Origin: Apophysomyces variabilis
Taxonomy: Eukaryota > Mucoromycota > Mucoromycetes > Mucorales > Mucoraceae
DNA length: 64,000 nt
Direction of reading: 5' to 3'
NCBI GenBank assembly: GCA_002749535.1
Contig: MZZL01000404.1
Location: 467,065-531,064 of the forward strand
The notes beneath the pieces are model-generated. The model made no database searches. It was not told the DNA's origin and saw only the letters and a list, made by a program, of their open reading frames with translations. Every line of letters begins with the position of its first letter. Position 1 is the first letter of the stretch. Below, in pieces: positions 1 through 11,518 of the stretch. A program made the position numbers and the translations under genes.

Positions 1-149
1 CTCGAAAAGAGACAAAAATCTACGAGTTTCCATATAAGACTTTTAGACTTTTATTTGTTCTGGGTTGAACCTTGGCAGAAGCGCATCAAGAAAAAGGATA
101 ATGGGGCCAAACAGTAGCTACTGCTATACAATAATTCATATTGTTGATA

Positions 150-602
150 TTATGGTTTACTGATCACATATTTAAGCAAATACTTCAAAATGCGAATCTT
201 CTCCACATGTTCACTGATACCTTCGTAGAAGTATTCATCCATGTTTGAGGAGTTGATATACCCCATTATGTCTTCAGTACCAGTAGTTGGGTTTATTTCG
301 ACATAGGTAGTCAGCCGAGAGCCGTACTCGCTGGGGAATTCCAAATGAATACGGAGCATACCCTTTATATTGGATGGAACACCAGAAGTCTCAAATTCGC
401 CTCGAATCAATTTCAATGATGGATTTGAGCTGATACCATTGGATCTTAAGAAACTGCATCGAATGTCGCTAGATTTTTCGTTTTCTTGGTGCTCAGTTTC
501 TGTGAGAGGCTGGGTGCATAACTTGATTACAACAGCACCCGCGTAACGATTGTTGAAAAACCATGCTCTGTCCTGGCATGTGCCATGTCCTTCAATCAAC
601 AT
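150..602 (-). other. Unrecognised 150-codon reading frame, possibly the far end of CRN pseudogene A
   Basis: An ATG-initiated frame of 150 codons runs to the stop at 150. The same frame stays open upstream of the ATG to a TGA near 708, so the ATG may not be the true start. Residues such as TTYVEINPTTGTEDIMGYIN look like ordinary coding sequence, but I recognise no family. It lies downstream of, and on the same strand as, the decayed Crinkler NTPase, so it could be the distal domain of that effector or a separate small gene. There is no clear splice link between them. The call as real coding sequence is moderate; the function is unknown. Confidence 0.35.
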
Positions 603-1249
603 CTTGCTAGGAGGACGAGCCTTAAGGAACTGGAGATCCGCCCTGATACCATTCGCGTTGTATCCAAATCCACGAGCCGTATTAATTTCGTCAATTTGTA
701 GTTTAAGTCAGTTGCACCATGTAGGAAATCTTTTCCTTTCAGAAAAGGAAGATCGGCAAGACCAAAGCCATTGAAACGTTGTAATGAGAGTTAAACAAGT
801 GGTTCCAGCATATCTCCCTCTGCTGTTGAGTTTACACCAAAGTTTTCAATAAGCCGGTTGAATTGATCAAGATATTCTACAAAGACAGAATCCACATTTG
901 ACATTTTCAGCTCTTCTTCCGCTACCTCTACAATCAATGGCTCGTCCATCACATAATGAACGTCATAATATTCTGACCGCAAACTGCCCAAGGCTATATC
1001 GACAAAATCCGCCTAACACGTGCTTGCAAATGATATCTTGGCACTCTGAAGTTTGTCGGCTAAAACCATGCAGCCGAGCAGATGTGTAATTTCGCCGGCC
1101 TTGTCGTCTTTGATCAGTTGTTGTATCGGATGTCTTATTCCAGCTTTTTCTGTCTTAATCGCCGAATCAAATGCCTCAACCTAAGTTTTTTGTTTGCTGT
1201 TCGATTTAATGTCGGGATGTTGAAAAGGTTCTTTGACCACGCTGATGGT

Positions 1250-2764
1250 AAAACGAGCCTGTCCTGTAAGCTTACGCCGCTTCGCTGGCGGGAGGGTACA
1301 GTTCAGATATATCGATTATCTCCGATAATATGTCTTGCTGGTTTTGTTCGTTAAAGCACGGGAAGCGAAGGACTTGTTTGAATTTGTCTCCTTAGCAACG
1401 GCAGAGTATACCTGGTCTACATTCAGCAGTGATACTGAAGTTCCAAGGACTATCAGCGTTGCACCTACATTACACAGTGCTGCACGTAACGGTGTACTAA
1501 ATTCACGTTGAAAGCGCTCCTTAACCCGATCGTCGCTATCCAACACATCTCCTATCCTCAATTGTACTGCATTTGGTGCGATGAGTTTGCCAGACAAGGC
1601 GTTCTTTTCTGAAGTTTGAGCTTCATCTAAGGCAAACGCTAACCATTGTTTTTCCTGATGCTCTTTCAGATGTTTTCTCAGATAGGTTTTATCTATATCC
1701 GTTAGGAGCGTTGAATACATCGCATGGATCGTCGTGTAATCATATTTAATTATCTCACAAAGTAATTTACCGATTCTAATAACCCCTCTATTAATCTGCT
1801 CAAGGAAGCACTGCTCCGGCGTGAGTTCGGGAGTGTTAAGGAAAAAAAAGCTTTAAAAATAGCAATCGTGCTATAACTCAATCTGAACACGTTCTTATAC
1901 CAGTAATTTCTTATGTGCGTCATTATCCCGTAAGTCCACCCGTGGTTGTGTGTTTGGAAATCTTGCACAAATAGCTTCGACATCGTTTGCAAGCTTTACA
2001 AAGTCCGTATCTCTAAATTCCGGAGAAATGGTGACAGCAGGATCGTGACAAGATATATATAACAAATTGTTTTATGCCACCTCGACCACCGTCGCTGTCT
2101 TCCCTGCACCCGATCGACCAACCAAAGTTACTACCTTGGGATCTGCGTTATTGCCGAAGTCGCTCTACTAGGCCAAGTAATGTCTTGCCGTAGGATGACT
2201 TTGGTTGCCCGCCCAGCATATTTCCAAGCATTTGCAGATATACGCTGTCAGCCGTCGTAGCATGTGTTAGCCGGTTTTTGTAGAAACAACCTAATCTATT
2301 TCTTTGCAGCTCTCGAATTCATGCTATGATTGCAGTGATGTTGCCTTGCTTCTTCAATAATATGCAGCAACTCAGGTTTTATATGTTTATACCGAAGATT
2401 TACTTTTGGGTCATTAAACAGGGGCCGTTGCAACATGATATTGATTGTTCTTTTTGGTGGTCTCTCTAGAAATACATCCGTGATTTCGCTTTAGGGGATC
2501 GAGCTGTTCCTTGATATCTAGCAAATTAAGTGCAACAACAGTGTCTCTGTCGGCTGGTAAGTACGAAATCTCGACACACCGGAGGGTGAGTTCATTCGCA
2601 TCAATGTCGTCGAACTCTGGAGACTGTTCGGCCTTGATGGCATCCTTGAGATCACTGACTGTGGCTGTGGAATCGATCTCAACAGAAAATGCCCTCTGCA
2701 TAGTCTCCCCCTCGACCAGGCAGAACAACTTGAATGGAATGTCCGTAGGAGAAGAATGGGACAT
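1250..2764 (-). pseudogene. Crinkler (CRN) effector pseudogene A: header plus P-loop NTPase, broken
   Basis: The 5' end (2764 down to about 2440) encodes a CRN ubiquitin-like header: FKLFCLVEGE, then FSVEIDSTATVSDLKDAI, then FDDIDANELTL. Near 2440 the frame shifts: the header's last strand and linker (IMLQRP) continue in another frame and then hit a stop near 2310. Further on, about 2080-2150, a Walker A motif GRSGAGKT is in frame with VVTLV. Around 1640 there is a Walker B-like LAFALDEAQ, and near 1440 a sensor-like LIVLGTSVS. In-frame stops lie between these motifs (for example after HKKLLV near 1890). CRN proteins are known as secreted or host-translocated effectors built from a header and a NTPase/nuclease body; that role is inferred here. 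Some breaks could be unrecognised introns, but several together favour a dead gene. Confidence 0.65.
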
Positions 2765-3155
2765 TGATCAATAATCCCAGTTTGGTGAAAAAAAGAGGCT
2801 GTCAAACTACTGCACAACAATGAGCGTTTATCAGGCTGTAGAACAATGCAGTTTTAGGGGTTCCGAAACTCTATTCCAGACTCAACCTCGTTAATTGAGA
2901 ACTTGCCTTTTCTATCCTACATTTCTATTTAACTCACACGTACTAGCTGCATTTGTTATCTATTAAGATGGCTTGTGGTAGAAGCACAATAAGGAGACTT
3001 TGATTGTATACAAGTTTGTGCTTTGTTTCATATAGCTATGACTTGAATGAATAGAAATTAACATCACCCACACCGCTTTTGTATTGTCAAGACGGAGAAG
3101 AAGACACGACTGACAAACATGGGTTAATGCAGCAATTTTGGGATACTTCAACTTA
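2569..3155. repeat. Copy 1 of a duplicated promoter-plus-header segment (partner 7499-8085)
   Basis: This segment matches 7499-8085 almost base for base in the same orientation, offset about 4930, with a few substitutions and one small indel near 2910. It covers the first two thirds of the CRN header and roughly 390 bases upstream of the start codon. Homology stops abruptly inside the header on one side, and at ACTTACTGGT versus ACTTAGAAGA on the other. It therefore duplicates a promoter and an N-terminal module, not a whole gene. Confidence 0.9.
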
Positions 3156-3734
3156 CTGGTTATTGCACGTGACTTTAGGCCGCTTGATTAAAATTTTTGC
3201 CTGACCAATAGGGCAAGTTCCCGTTGGCTGCAAATGAATTTTGCGCTGCTACTCTTCGCGCCATAATGTCTCCCGTGATTTACGTTTTAATATCATAAAG
3301 CAAACATAGTAATGCAGTACAGAATAGAATGGCGATAATTACATAATGAACTCTGCATTAGTACTACGATGCTATGTCTCAATAAAGAGAAAAATAGAGA
3401 GTCAATCGTCATTCCGTACGTTATTTCGGGAATGCTCGCCGTCATTGTCTTCTGCCTGGAGCTTTCTCCACTTTTGAGCGCATTGATAAAGTTATCGTGA
3501 TAATGTAGGAAAAATTGCAGCAAAGTTTCTATCAACGACGGTAACCACAATTTGTCGCGTGTTGTCATTGTCACGTTCGATATCTGGTCGCTGCGGTGAC
3601 ATTAGAGTCCAGTCAGCTGGGTCCGCAATGATCGTTCTGATATAAACGCTTTCTGGGCAGTAGTACGAAAATTCTTTGCATGTTTCTCGGATTTTTGTGC
3701 AGAGACAGTGTTGAGGGCTTTTTCTCTCTATTTC

Positions 3735-4620
3735 TCCCTAAGGACTGGACGCAACTTTAGCTGCACAAATACTGGAAAAAGTCGATCCTTGATGCGGATA
3801 TAAAAGGCCGTATCAGGTCCCGAGAGTTACGGCATGGGAAAGAAAAATGGCGCGACAGGTTTACCGTTTCGTATCGACTCGGGGTTAATGTGTGTATCCA
3901 TGAATTGCTCCATCGACATATGTTTGAGGGATGTCCCTTGGCTGAAACCTAGCTCTTTTCTAACCAACGATTTCTGTTTGTGTTGCCAACCAGTTGAGTT
4001 CGCCATATAGATTTCCTTGACGATCTTGATCCTCCCATGATGCAATTATCATTTTGGTATTAATGATTTTGGATTCCCATTCGTTTGGCTTTCAGTCTTG
4101 ATAATTCCATCAATAGCGGTAAAGATTGGGCGGAATCGACCAGTAACCCTCTCGTGTAGCATGTCGACTGCCGCCGGAGGGATTATGGCGCCCACCATTC
4201 TTTTCAACATCGTTGAAGGAGAAGTCATACACAGTTTAAGTCTTTGGGAATGGTGTGTAAAATGATATGTCCTTGGCAGTCAATATCTCGGTGTCTTTAA
4301 GAGCCCTTATCATTTCGTATGTGTCCATGAATTTTTTTGTCTGGCCAATAGTTGGTCAGTGAAGTTGACTCTACAATGTATATTCTTGGTGTCTATGGAT
4401 AGTAACCCCATCCGCTTGCAAGGCTAATTGCTTGGTCTCGGTAACAATTTCTTTGCCATTGTTCTTTCTTTGGTAGACTCCTGTTATGTTGATCTCCAAG
4501 TATTTTGCTTAGCACCTTAATGAAAGGCCAGATGATGTCGGCAAACCACTTACGTTCGTTTAGGGGAGTTGAAAGGCTAATTATCAAAAGCAAAATGATA
4601 TAGTAGGTCAGTGACCACAT
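3735..4620 (-). pseudogene. Crinkler relic B: decayed NTPase C-terminus and nuclease tail
   Basis: Two segments are clearly related to intact gene C. At about 4090-4215 the minus strand reads GRFRPIFTAIDGII after an IIPPAAV segment, matching GRFRPIITTIEDIL after LIPQAAV in gene C. At 3735-4045 it reads MSMEQFMDTHINPES and PFFFP, then an in-frame TAA, then SGPDTAFYIRIKDR and PVFVQLKL, matching the nuclease tail of gene C (SGPDIVFVLRIDDQ, PVFVQIKL). The stop between the PFFFP and SGPD blocks and the missing middle show it is dead. The part from 4215 to 4620 holds a 75-codon frame that I cannot align. The relic sits right behind gene C's stop codon, as expected from tandem duplication followed by decay. 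Confidence 0.7.
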
Positions 4621-4715
4621 ATCCTGGATTCATATATGATTCTGTGTGAACAGAATTTGCTGCAATGTCACCTTTATTAAGAACATTACTTCAACTGCTT
4701 TATCAACATTGCTTT

Positions 4716-7695
4716 TTAACCCGCCCTAGCAGACGAGCCCAACTGCTCATGTACTCGCTTGACACCCTTCACGCTATCGAGCAAGTCCACCACTCCTCCA
4801 GGTATAAAATCTCTCATATTGCTCCCATCAATAACCATAATGAGCTGCATCAACGGTATATCGCCACCCTCGAAGATTTGGTTGTAGTCGGTTCCAATCT
4901 CAGACTCTGGATCACAAAAAGAGTCATTATTCCAGCCCTCACCCGGCGTCTTGACAATTGCAGGGTAGGCATAGATCAGGCTCAGGTACTTTCCATGAGG
5001 GCAGTACGTGGCCAAGTTCGGTAGATAAGCCTTGATCCTTGTCTCATGTAGTGCCAGTCGAGCTTCCTCCACATCTACTGGAAAGATTTCGTTAAGGAGC
5101 TTGATCTGGACAAACACAGGGTAGAGCTGATCATCGATTCGTAGCACAAAGACGATATCCGGACCTGACGAAGAAGCCTCTGGGTAGTAAAAAGGTGGTA
5201 CCATGGAATCGCCTCTCCTCGATCCATGCTTGTAATGTGCCTCCAAAAAATCGCCCATGGTCAAGCTCTCCTTGTATCGAGCTCCCCACTCGTAGTCTTC
5301 CCATCCGACAATCGTTGCTGGATGCTCGAAAAAACGCCTGGGAAAAGTGACAGACTCAAACTGTCGGATAAGGGTCTTGAGTTTCGTCGGAGACTGGTGC
5401 ACGGCAACCTTACGGATCGAGAACAGTTCTTTCTTGAGGTTTTTCTCGTGCAAGGCATAGATCAGGTCCAAGGGTGCCTGCTGCTCAAAAAAGTTCCCTT
5501 CCAAATGTGGATCCTGTAAGTCTGGGTACTGCTCCCTGAAGTGTTCGTAGAACTCAATATCCTCATTCATGATAAAGTTGAGGGCGGCGCAGAATACGAA
5601 TGGCTCGTCAATAATCGTGCTGATCGTCTTTCCAGCTGCAGCCTTGTCAGCATCAATGCGGAGACGGCCTAAATCACTCTCGACCAAGACCGGCTCCTCT
5701 CCTTGCAAGCTCCATGGCAGTCCCAGCGAGGCTCGATAAAGAACAGCCTGCTTGAGAATATGATTGAGTTCGATGGCATTCGCGTACCTTATTGGGTCCC
5801 TGGCGACTTTTTGGACCATCCATTTGATATGAGAGCAAAGATTCCCAGGCATTGGATATTGTTCGGGATAGCATGCTACTGCTCGGACTCTACGGTCTAT
5901 AGCCCGCCTCCAATATGACGGGGATCCTTTGACGAGAATATCCTCGATTGTCGTAATGATTGGACGGAACCGACCTCGAAGTTTGAGAAACAACTCTTGG
6001 ACAGCTGCCTGTGGTATCAGTGTATGAAGCCTCGCCCTGTCGTCCTCGGACATCGCATTACCAAGACTGTTAAGGTATGTAGCCACTTGATCCTCGGTTT
6101 CCCAACCTGAGAAGTCAACGATACGGCGCTGTATTTGACCGAATTTGTCTGCAATGTCATCGGAGTTCGCCAATAATTCAAGTTCGTCCGCACTAATGCC
6201 TCTGCCACATGTCACCACACAGTAGTCTTTCTCCCTCTTAGAAATGTTCCTGAGCCCATGGATGATAGGAGAGAGAATCGACCTTATATCTGTAGAGTCC
6301 ACGTGAGACACGAAATATCCCCTCCCATAATTGCTCAGGCTCTGCGCTTCATCAAGAACAACGAGGAACTTGTTTGTCGGAGAATCGGAAGCAAACGAAG
6401 AGAGCTGACCTTGAATCAAACGAAACCGATCATGCAATAGATCCTCCAAGCTCGAGAGAGGAATAGCCGGTGTCTGCTCGTGATAGGCGTCTAGCACAGT
6501 GCTGAAAACGCTGTCAAAGACATCTGGTACAGCGGCGTCAAAAATTCCTGGGCATACTTGCAGCAACATCCAACGGTCAGAGGTAAAGGTGTCATGGTGG
6601 CCGAAACTCAGACAGTAATGTAGGATTAGAAGACGCGAAATAAGCAGACAACCGGTGATCGCCTGAACGTTCTGGCCATTTTGTACCTTATCAGCCGAGA
6701 AATACTGTGCTGGTAATTTCTCTGCTGACTCGAATAAAGTGATAACGTCTCTGGAACCTCTGTCTGCCTTACTGCCATTCAGATAGAACCCCCAATTCTG
6801 CGCAAGCATCTCCACGACAGCCCGCGTCTTTCCACAACCACTCACGCCGAGGAAGGTGATGACATCGTTATTTTGGTATTCCTTGATTGTTTTTAGGGCA
6901 GCCTCTGATGGAGGTGTTCCTGGCGTTTGATGTGGTCGTTTTGGATGTAAAAGGTATAGAGCAGGTTGAGGTGTAGCCTCGCGGAAACTGAAGGATCGCA
7001 GCCACAATTTTGGTAGGCCCTTTATACAGCAATTTGCGTCAGGGATGGTGAGGTCGCCTTTCACGAACGAACGAAGAAAGCGTGAAATGAAAGTGCCTGC
7101 ATGGAAGATATCCTTCTCCAGCCTCTCTAAAATCGTATTGACTAAAAATAATGCAAGGCATTAGCACCATATCAATAGTCAAAATTGAAATGTAATCGAA
7201 AGAACAGCGCCATCCACTTACAGGTTTTCTTTCGAGCACATTCATTTGAGAAATGACTTTTCAGTGATGTGGCTAAACGGAACGGATAGCATAAGAACGC
7301 GGAAAAGGCATGCGATTGAGTATGATAAATGGAAATTAATGGCAAGTGTTATTACCTGCTGGCCGCTGAACCAGGATGTATATTAGGTTATTAGGCGGCT
7401 TTGGAAAAAGCGTTGCAATGGATGTCCTTGGACGTAACAGTTCTCTCTTCACGTCAAGTTCACCTAGTGTAATGGCATAACCTTCCTTTTCCTCCGGAAT
7501 CTCGACAAGCCAGAGGGTGAGTTCATTCGCATCAATGTCGTCGAACTCTGGAGACTGTTCGACCTTGATGGCATCCTTGAGATCACTGACTGTGGCTGTG
7601 GAATCGATCTCAACAGAAAATGCCCTCTGCATAGTCTCCCCCTCGACCAGGCAGAACAACTTGAATGGAATGTCCGTAGGAGAATAATGGGACAT
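4716..7695 (-). CDS. Crinkler (CRN) effector C: ubiquitin-like header, P-loop NTPase, PD-(D/E)xK-like nuclease
   Basis: Predicted exons are 7695-7356 and 7141-4716, giving 921 residues; the intron (GTAATA to TTTTAG) keeps the phase exactly. Residues 1 to about 113 form the CRN header (FKLFCLVEGE, then VSDLKDAI, then DIDANELTL, ending YILVQRPA). After a linker comes a P-loop NTPase with Walker A GVSGCGKT and a Walker B-like FLVVLDEAQ. The C-terminal third has SGPDIVF followed 12 residues later by VFVQIKL, which fits a PD-(D/E)xK nuclease core with Q in place of the usual E/D. This header-NTPase-REase layout is the known core CRN architecture of oomycetes and some fungi, where the proteins act as effectors or inter-genomic conflict toxins. 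No N-terminal secretion signal is obvious. It is flanked by relics of the same family. Role in this organism is inferred. Confidence 0.85.
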
Positions 7696-8085
7696 TGATC
7701 AGTAATCCCAGTTGGGTGAAAAAAAGAGGCTGTCAAACTACTGCGCAACAATGAGCGTTTATCAGGCTGTAGAACAATGCAGTTTTAGGGGTTCCGAAAC
7801 TCTATTCCGGACTCAACCTCGTTAATTGAGAACTTGCCTTTTCTATCCTACATTTCTATTTAACTCACACGTACTAGCTGCATTTGTTATCTATAAGATG
7901 GCTTGTGGTAGAAGCACAATAAGGAGACTTTGATTGTATACAAGTTTGTGCTTTGTTTCATATAGCTATGACTTGAATGAATAGAAATTGATATCACCCA
8001 TACCGCTTTTGTATTGTCAAGATGGAGAAGAAGATACCACTGACAATCATGGGTTAATGCAGCAATTTTGAGATACTCCAACTTA
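7499..8085. repeat. Copy 2 of the duplicated promoter-plus-header segment (partner 2569-3155)
   Basis: This is the near-identical partner of 2569-3155 and contains the start region and upstream sequence of intact CRN gene C. The two copies differ by scattered substitutions only, so the duplication looks recent compared with the decay of gene A's body. Confidence 0.9.
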
Positions 8086-8554
8086 GAAGAGGCTTTGTAA
8101 ATCACGTTCAATTTCATCTGTATGGCGTCGATTGCTCAAAGTCGCAAACGATCATATCAAAACTTGGAACGGTAATACATTTTCATATCAATTGAACCAA
8201 TCTATCTTTTCAGTAGAATCTGATGGACTGCTCAAGATTTTTATCAGACAATAATTGGCAAAGATACGTACGGTCAAAGATTGGGAAATTGCATTTGAAT
8301 GCTCCCACAAGTGGCTGATCTTCAAAGTCTGTAAGACATGTATCTTGTTTGCAGTATCCATACTTTTGACCGAAAAAGTTTTCGCTCAATAGATAATCAC
8401 TGTTGACTAGAGAAAGTGATAAAAGTAAGCTTGTGAAACCTGCGAATATGTGTACAATTGATCAAAATACATACTCGGGATGTAATATGTGGGGAACAGA
8501 GCGAAAGAGTCAGAAAGAGATCGTCCCTTCCGTTTAAATCACTATGGGAAGCGG

Positions 8555-8895
8555 TTCCGGCAGGATCCTCTAGGTTCCTGAAGTTCCAGGTTCCTGGTGT
8601 ACTACCTTTCTGTAACAAAAAGTTAGCACTCCAGGAACCAAGTAACCAACAAGAACCACAGGTATCCTTTCGGAACCTAGTTTTTTAGAGTTATCAAGGA
8701 ACCTGTGGCATCCACTTTCATGTTTTTAGATACCTTCAGGGACCCATTCCATCCATTTTTTTTGACATTTAGTAACCTGACGGAACCTTTAGCGCAATCG
8801 ACAGTTCTTTAGGAACCTTTAATGCTCAAATTTGCATCCTTCAGTAACCTGTAGGAACTTTAAGTAACCTTTCACCCATATTTTACATTGCATTA
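8555..8895. repeat. Cluster of imperfect GGAACC / GGTTCC / GTAACC motifs
   Basis: About a dozen hexamers of the form GGAACC, GGTTCC, GGATCC or GTAACC fall within 340 bases, many in the context AGGAACCT or followed by TGTAGG. Spacing is irregular (roughly 15-45 bases). No open frame explains them. A second cluster of similar motifs is at 10680-11010. They could be remains of a satellite or transposon, or protein-binding sites. From 8086 to 8554, and from 8896 to 9341, I see no gene. Confidence 0.6.
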
Positions 8896-9341
8896 GCCAT
8901 ATTGAACCCGTTGTATATAGAACTTAGTTCTTCTTTAGCAGTTTTTATTACTTTGGTATAGAAAAGACGACAATGGAAGGCATTAACCTTCAGTTTCTGA
9001 GTGTTTTATATGCGTTCCTTTTTGTTGCCTTTGTAACCTGCGCGCCTCCTCATCCTCATTTCGCTCCATTTACAGAGTCAGATTCACTGGTTTGACAGAT
9101 TCATAGCTTAGACAAACAGAACAGAGCTAGAATTTCTAGTTAACAGGTCATATTAAACAAAAGAGAAATAGTTCCTGACTACCTTCCTGTTGTTCATCAA
9201 GTTGAAACTCCTGCATGGGCGTTTACCTGCTGCTATTGGTTGTCTCTGTAGCTACAGAATCCTTAGTAAGATCATCTGACTCGTTGAACGGCTGTGCTTG
9301 ACATGGCTTGTTGCCAAGGTTGCGCCAGGACTTTGGCTACA

Positions 9342-9955
9342 TTAGCTGGGCTTCCAGAATGCAACGCACTTATTCAGCGGAATATCCAGCGGCATGACCA
9401 TTTCTTCCAATACATTGTAAGACATCACCTTGGCATGGTTAGCCAGCATTCGCCAGGAGCATCTGTTTTCGGCTTCTTCCCGGATACTAGAGATAACACT
9501 CAAAAGCAGTGCATGTGGATTCTTGAGGCGCACTTTTGCCTCCTTTAGCCTGATTGGTGGCTATATAATTTCTTCTCCTGACTTGTTTTCCAGTCATTCC
9601 ATGAGCTTTGCGCTCAGATGCACTGGTTTTCCATCCTGAGACTACGTACCATTATCTTTCATGGGATGTTCGGTATTGCTATCTTCGTCAGCAAACACAA
9701 TTCGATTCACGGGTACAAGCGCATGTACGCTGGCTGCCATACTGCAATTTTCTTTGTGCAATGGCAGCAAAGCTAATAAAAGGAAGAAAAAAAGAATGTT
9801 TTCTTTAGATACTTTCAGATACGAAACGTACACGCTCATTTTTTCCACTTTTTTGTAGTATCATCTACTGTTCGCCGCAGCCTGTCATTTTCATCGCACG
9901 TTTGGACTAGCTTTGACAGCATTTTCGGAGTCATGTTCTTGAAATACGCATCCAT
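9342..9955 (-). other. Coding-like relic or multi-exon gene of unknown family
   Basis: The minus strand starts with an ATG at 9955 and 39 codons with a basic, helical look (KNMTPKMLSKLVQTCDEND). After a stretch that could be an intron ending TTATTAG, another frame holds ASVHALVPVNRIVFADEDSN. Further on, a frame reads RLKNPHALLLSVISSIREEA, then NVLEEMVMPLDIPLNKCVAF, with a stop at 9342. A few in-frame stops separate the parts. I recognise no family. It may be a small gene with introns I could not place, or a decayed one. Confidence 0.3.
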
Positions 9956-10299
9956 ATTCAGTAATTAGCTAGGAAGGGGAAAAGGAAGCAAAGTTGTAAT
10001 CGATTTGACTTCACAGAAGAAAAAGACCTCAAAAGTGAACGTGGGAAGGTATCACAAGCACAGGGTAATAAATGTGGAACACTGAATCTACCAATTGCAG
10101 GCTGGAGAGTGTAACCCAAGGTTTAATTATCTAAAAAACAAAGTATCTCAAGCTGCACTGTTTTGCACTCACGCATCTTTGGCCATACAATATGTGTCAT
10201 TTCAGGCCCTGCACATATCCAAGCAGTCATGCACACTATATCCTCTGCACGGATAATGCATAGTTGCGACTCACTGAAGGCTGCATATATGGTTTAACG

Positions 10300-10650
10300 T
10301 TAGGCCGCCAAAGTTGCCTTGTAAATCCTGACTAGCGCAAGGGCTTCAGACCGCTGAGCATAAGATTGCTTGAAGAACAATAGCGTTTTCCGCAAGTAGG
10401 TACGCAGTACTCTCTTGATCATGCGTGTACCTTTATTGCAGCCAACGTCTAGAGCCATCATTGCTGTATGGTATGATCACCTAGTACTTGCTGCCCAGGA
10501 GAGGAGACAACCAAATACTTCTCCATTGACATTCCAAAGCTGTGACGCATTTGGCAACGATTGCCCGATCTTGATAATGTCTGTATTGTAGGTGGACCAG
10601 AAGCGCCGAATAAGATGTTCAATACCTCGACCCTTTTTACAAAAATACAT
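10300..10650 (-). pseudogene. Unrecognised protein relic interrupted by a single TGA
   Basis: One reading frame runs from an ATG at 10650 to a TAA at 10300, broken only by a TGA at 10479-10477. The first part reads KGRGIEHLIRRFWSTYNTD and LPNASQLWNVNGEVFGCLLS; the second reads MALDVGCNKGTRMIKRVLR and YLRKTLLFFKQSYAQRSEAL. Composition is clearly protein-like on both sides of the stop. The 17 bases that could be removed as an intron are too few, so a nonsense mutation is the simplest reading. The frame is also open upstream of the ATG, towards the repeat cluster at 10680. Family unknown. Confidence 0.45.
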
Positions 10651-10679
10651 TTTCAAATATACAGCAGAGCTTGTTTCAG

Positions 10680-11010
10680 AGCGATTCTGCCATATGAATC
10701 CTCTTGGATCCTAAGATCCCATAGTAACGTTCGGTGACCATCTGGATCCTGTAGGATCCACAAGATTCTGAACGAATAAGCACTATATCTTGCCAAATAG
10801 TTTTAGTAAACATCGAATAATCAACTAGAGACTATGCCCGGAAGAGAAACAAACTAGTTTAAGCTAAATTGTATATTCTGGAACTATTAGCTACCAGAAA
10901 GAACCTGCCGGAACCAAAGCATCCCTTAGATGCCTGCGGGAACCACAGTCCTGAAAATTAGAAATTTAGGAACCGCTAGTTTCCTATGGTTACCTGATTT
11001 CCCATGGTGA
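10680..11010. repeat. Second cluster of GGATCC / GGAACC motifs
   Basis: At least three GGATCC sites (two inside longer inverted contexts such as GGATCCTGTAGGATCC) and several GGAACC or GAACC sites fall within about 330 bases. The cluster resembles that at 8555-8895, and the two flank the relics at 9342-10650. From 11011 to 11518 I see nothing coding. Confidence 0.55.
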
Positions 11011-11518
11011 ATAGCTAGAATCATGAAATTAAAATGACAGTCGTTGATAGGAAATCAACGGGTATCTAAAATAATGGCAACCCTCCGGGGATAAGAATAA
11101 AAAAGGAAGGCTTCAACTGAGTCAATAGTTTACAACAAACTAAACATACAAATGTGGTAAACGACAACATCGCTTTTGATACGATTGATTGGTATGCAGA
11201 AAGAAGACGTCTTCAAATCAAAGCTGAAGAAGGACAATACTTCAAGTCATTACTCATTTTAAACCCAAGCACATGTCATTATCTAGTGGATACTTAATAG
11301 CGTAACCCTATCCTACGCATTAGCGGTAAAAAGCCTGAAACACATTGTTTGTAAATACCTGCGATTCAATGCATCCGGATTAACAATTTTTGCTATTTTA
11401 TAACATATAAAGCTTAGAATGACATGGCAATGGTTGCAAAAAACAAGTAATGGTTTGCTAGAAAGGGGATACCAATAGGGGAAGCTAAGTAAGCAAGGGC
11501 AAAGCTACACGGCGACAC

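Noticed and set aside
7202..7262. An additional middle exon in CRN gene C ending at a GTAAGT donor
   Set aside because: Its phase does not fit the next acceptor, whereas joining 7356 directly to 7141 keeps the frame.
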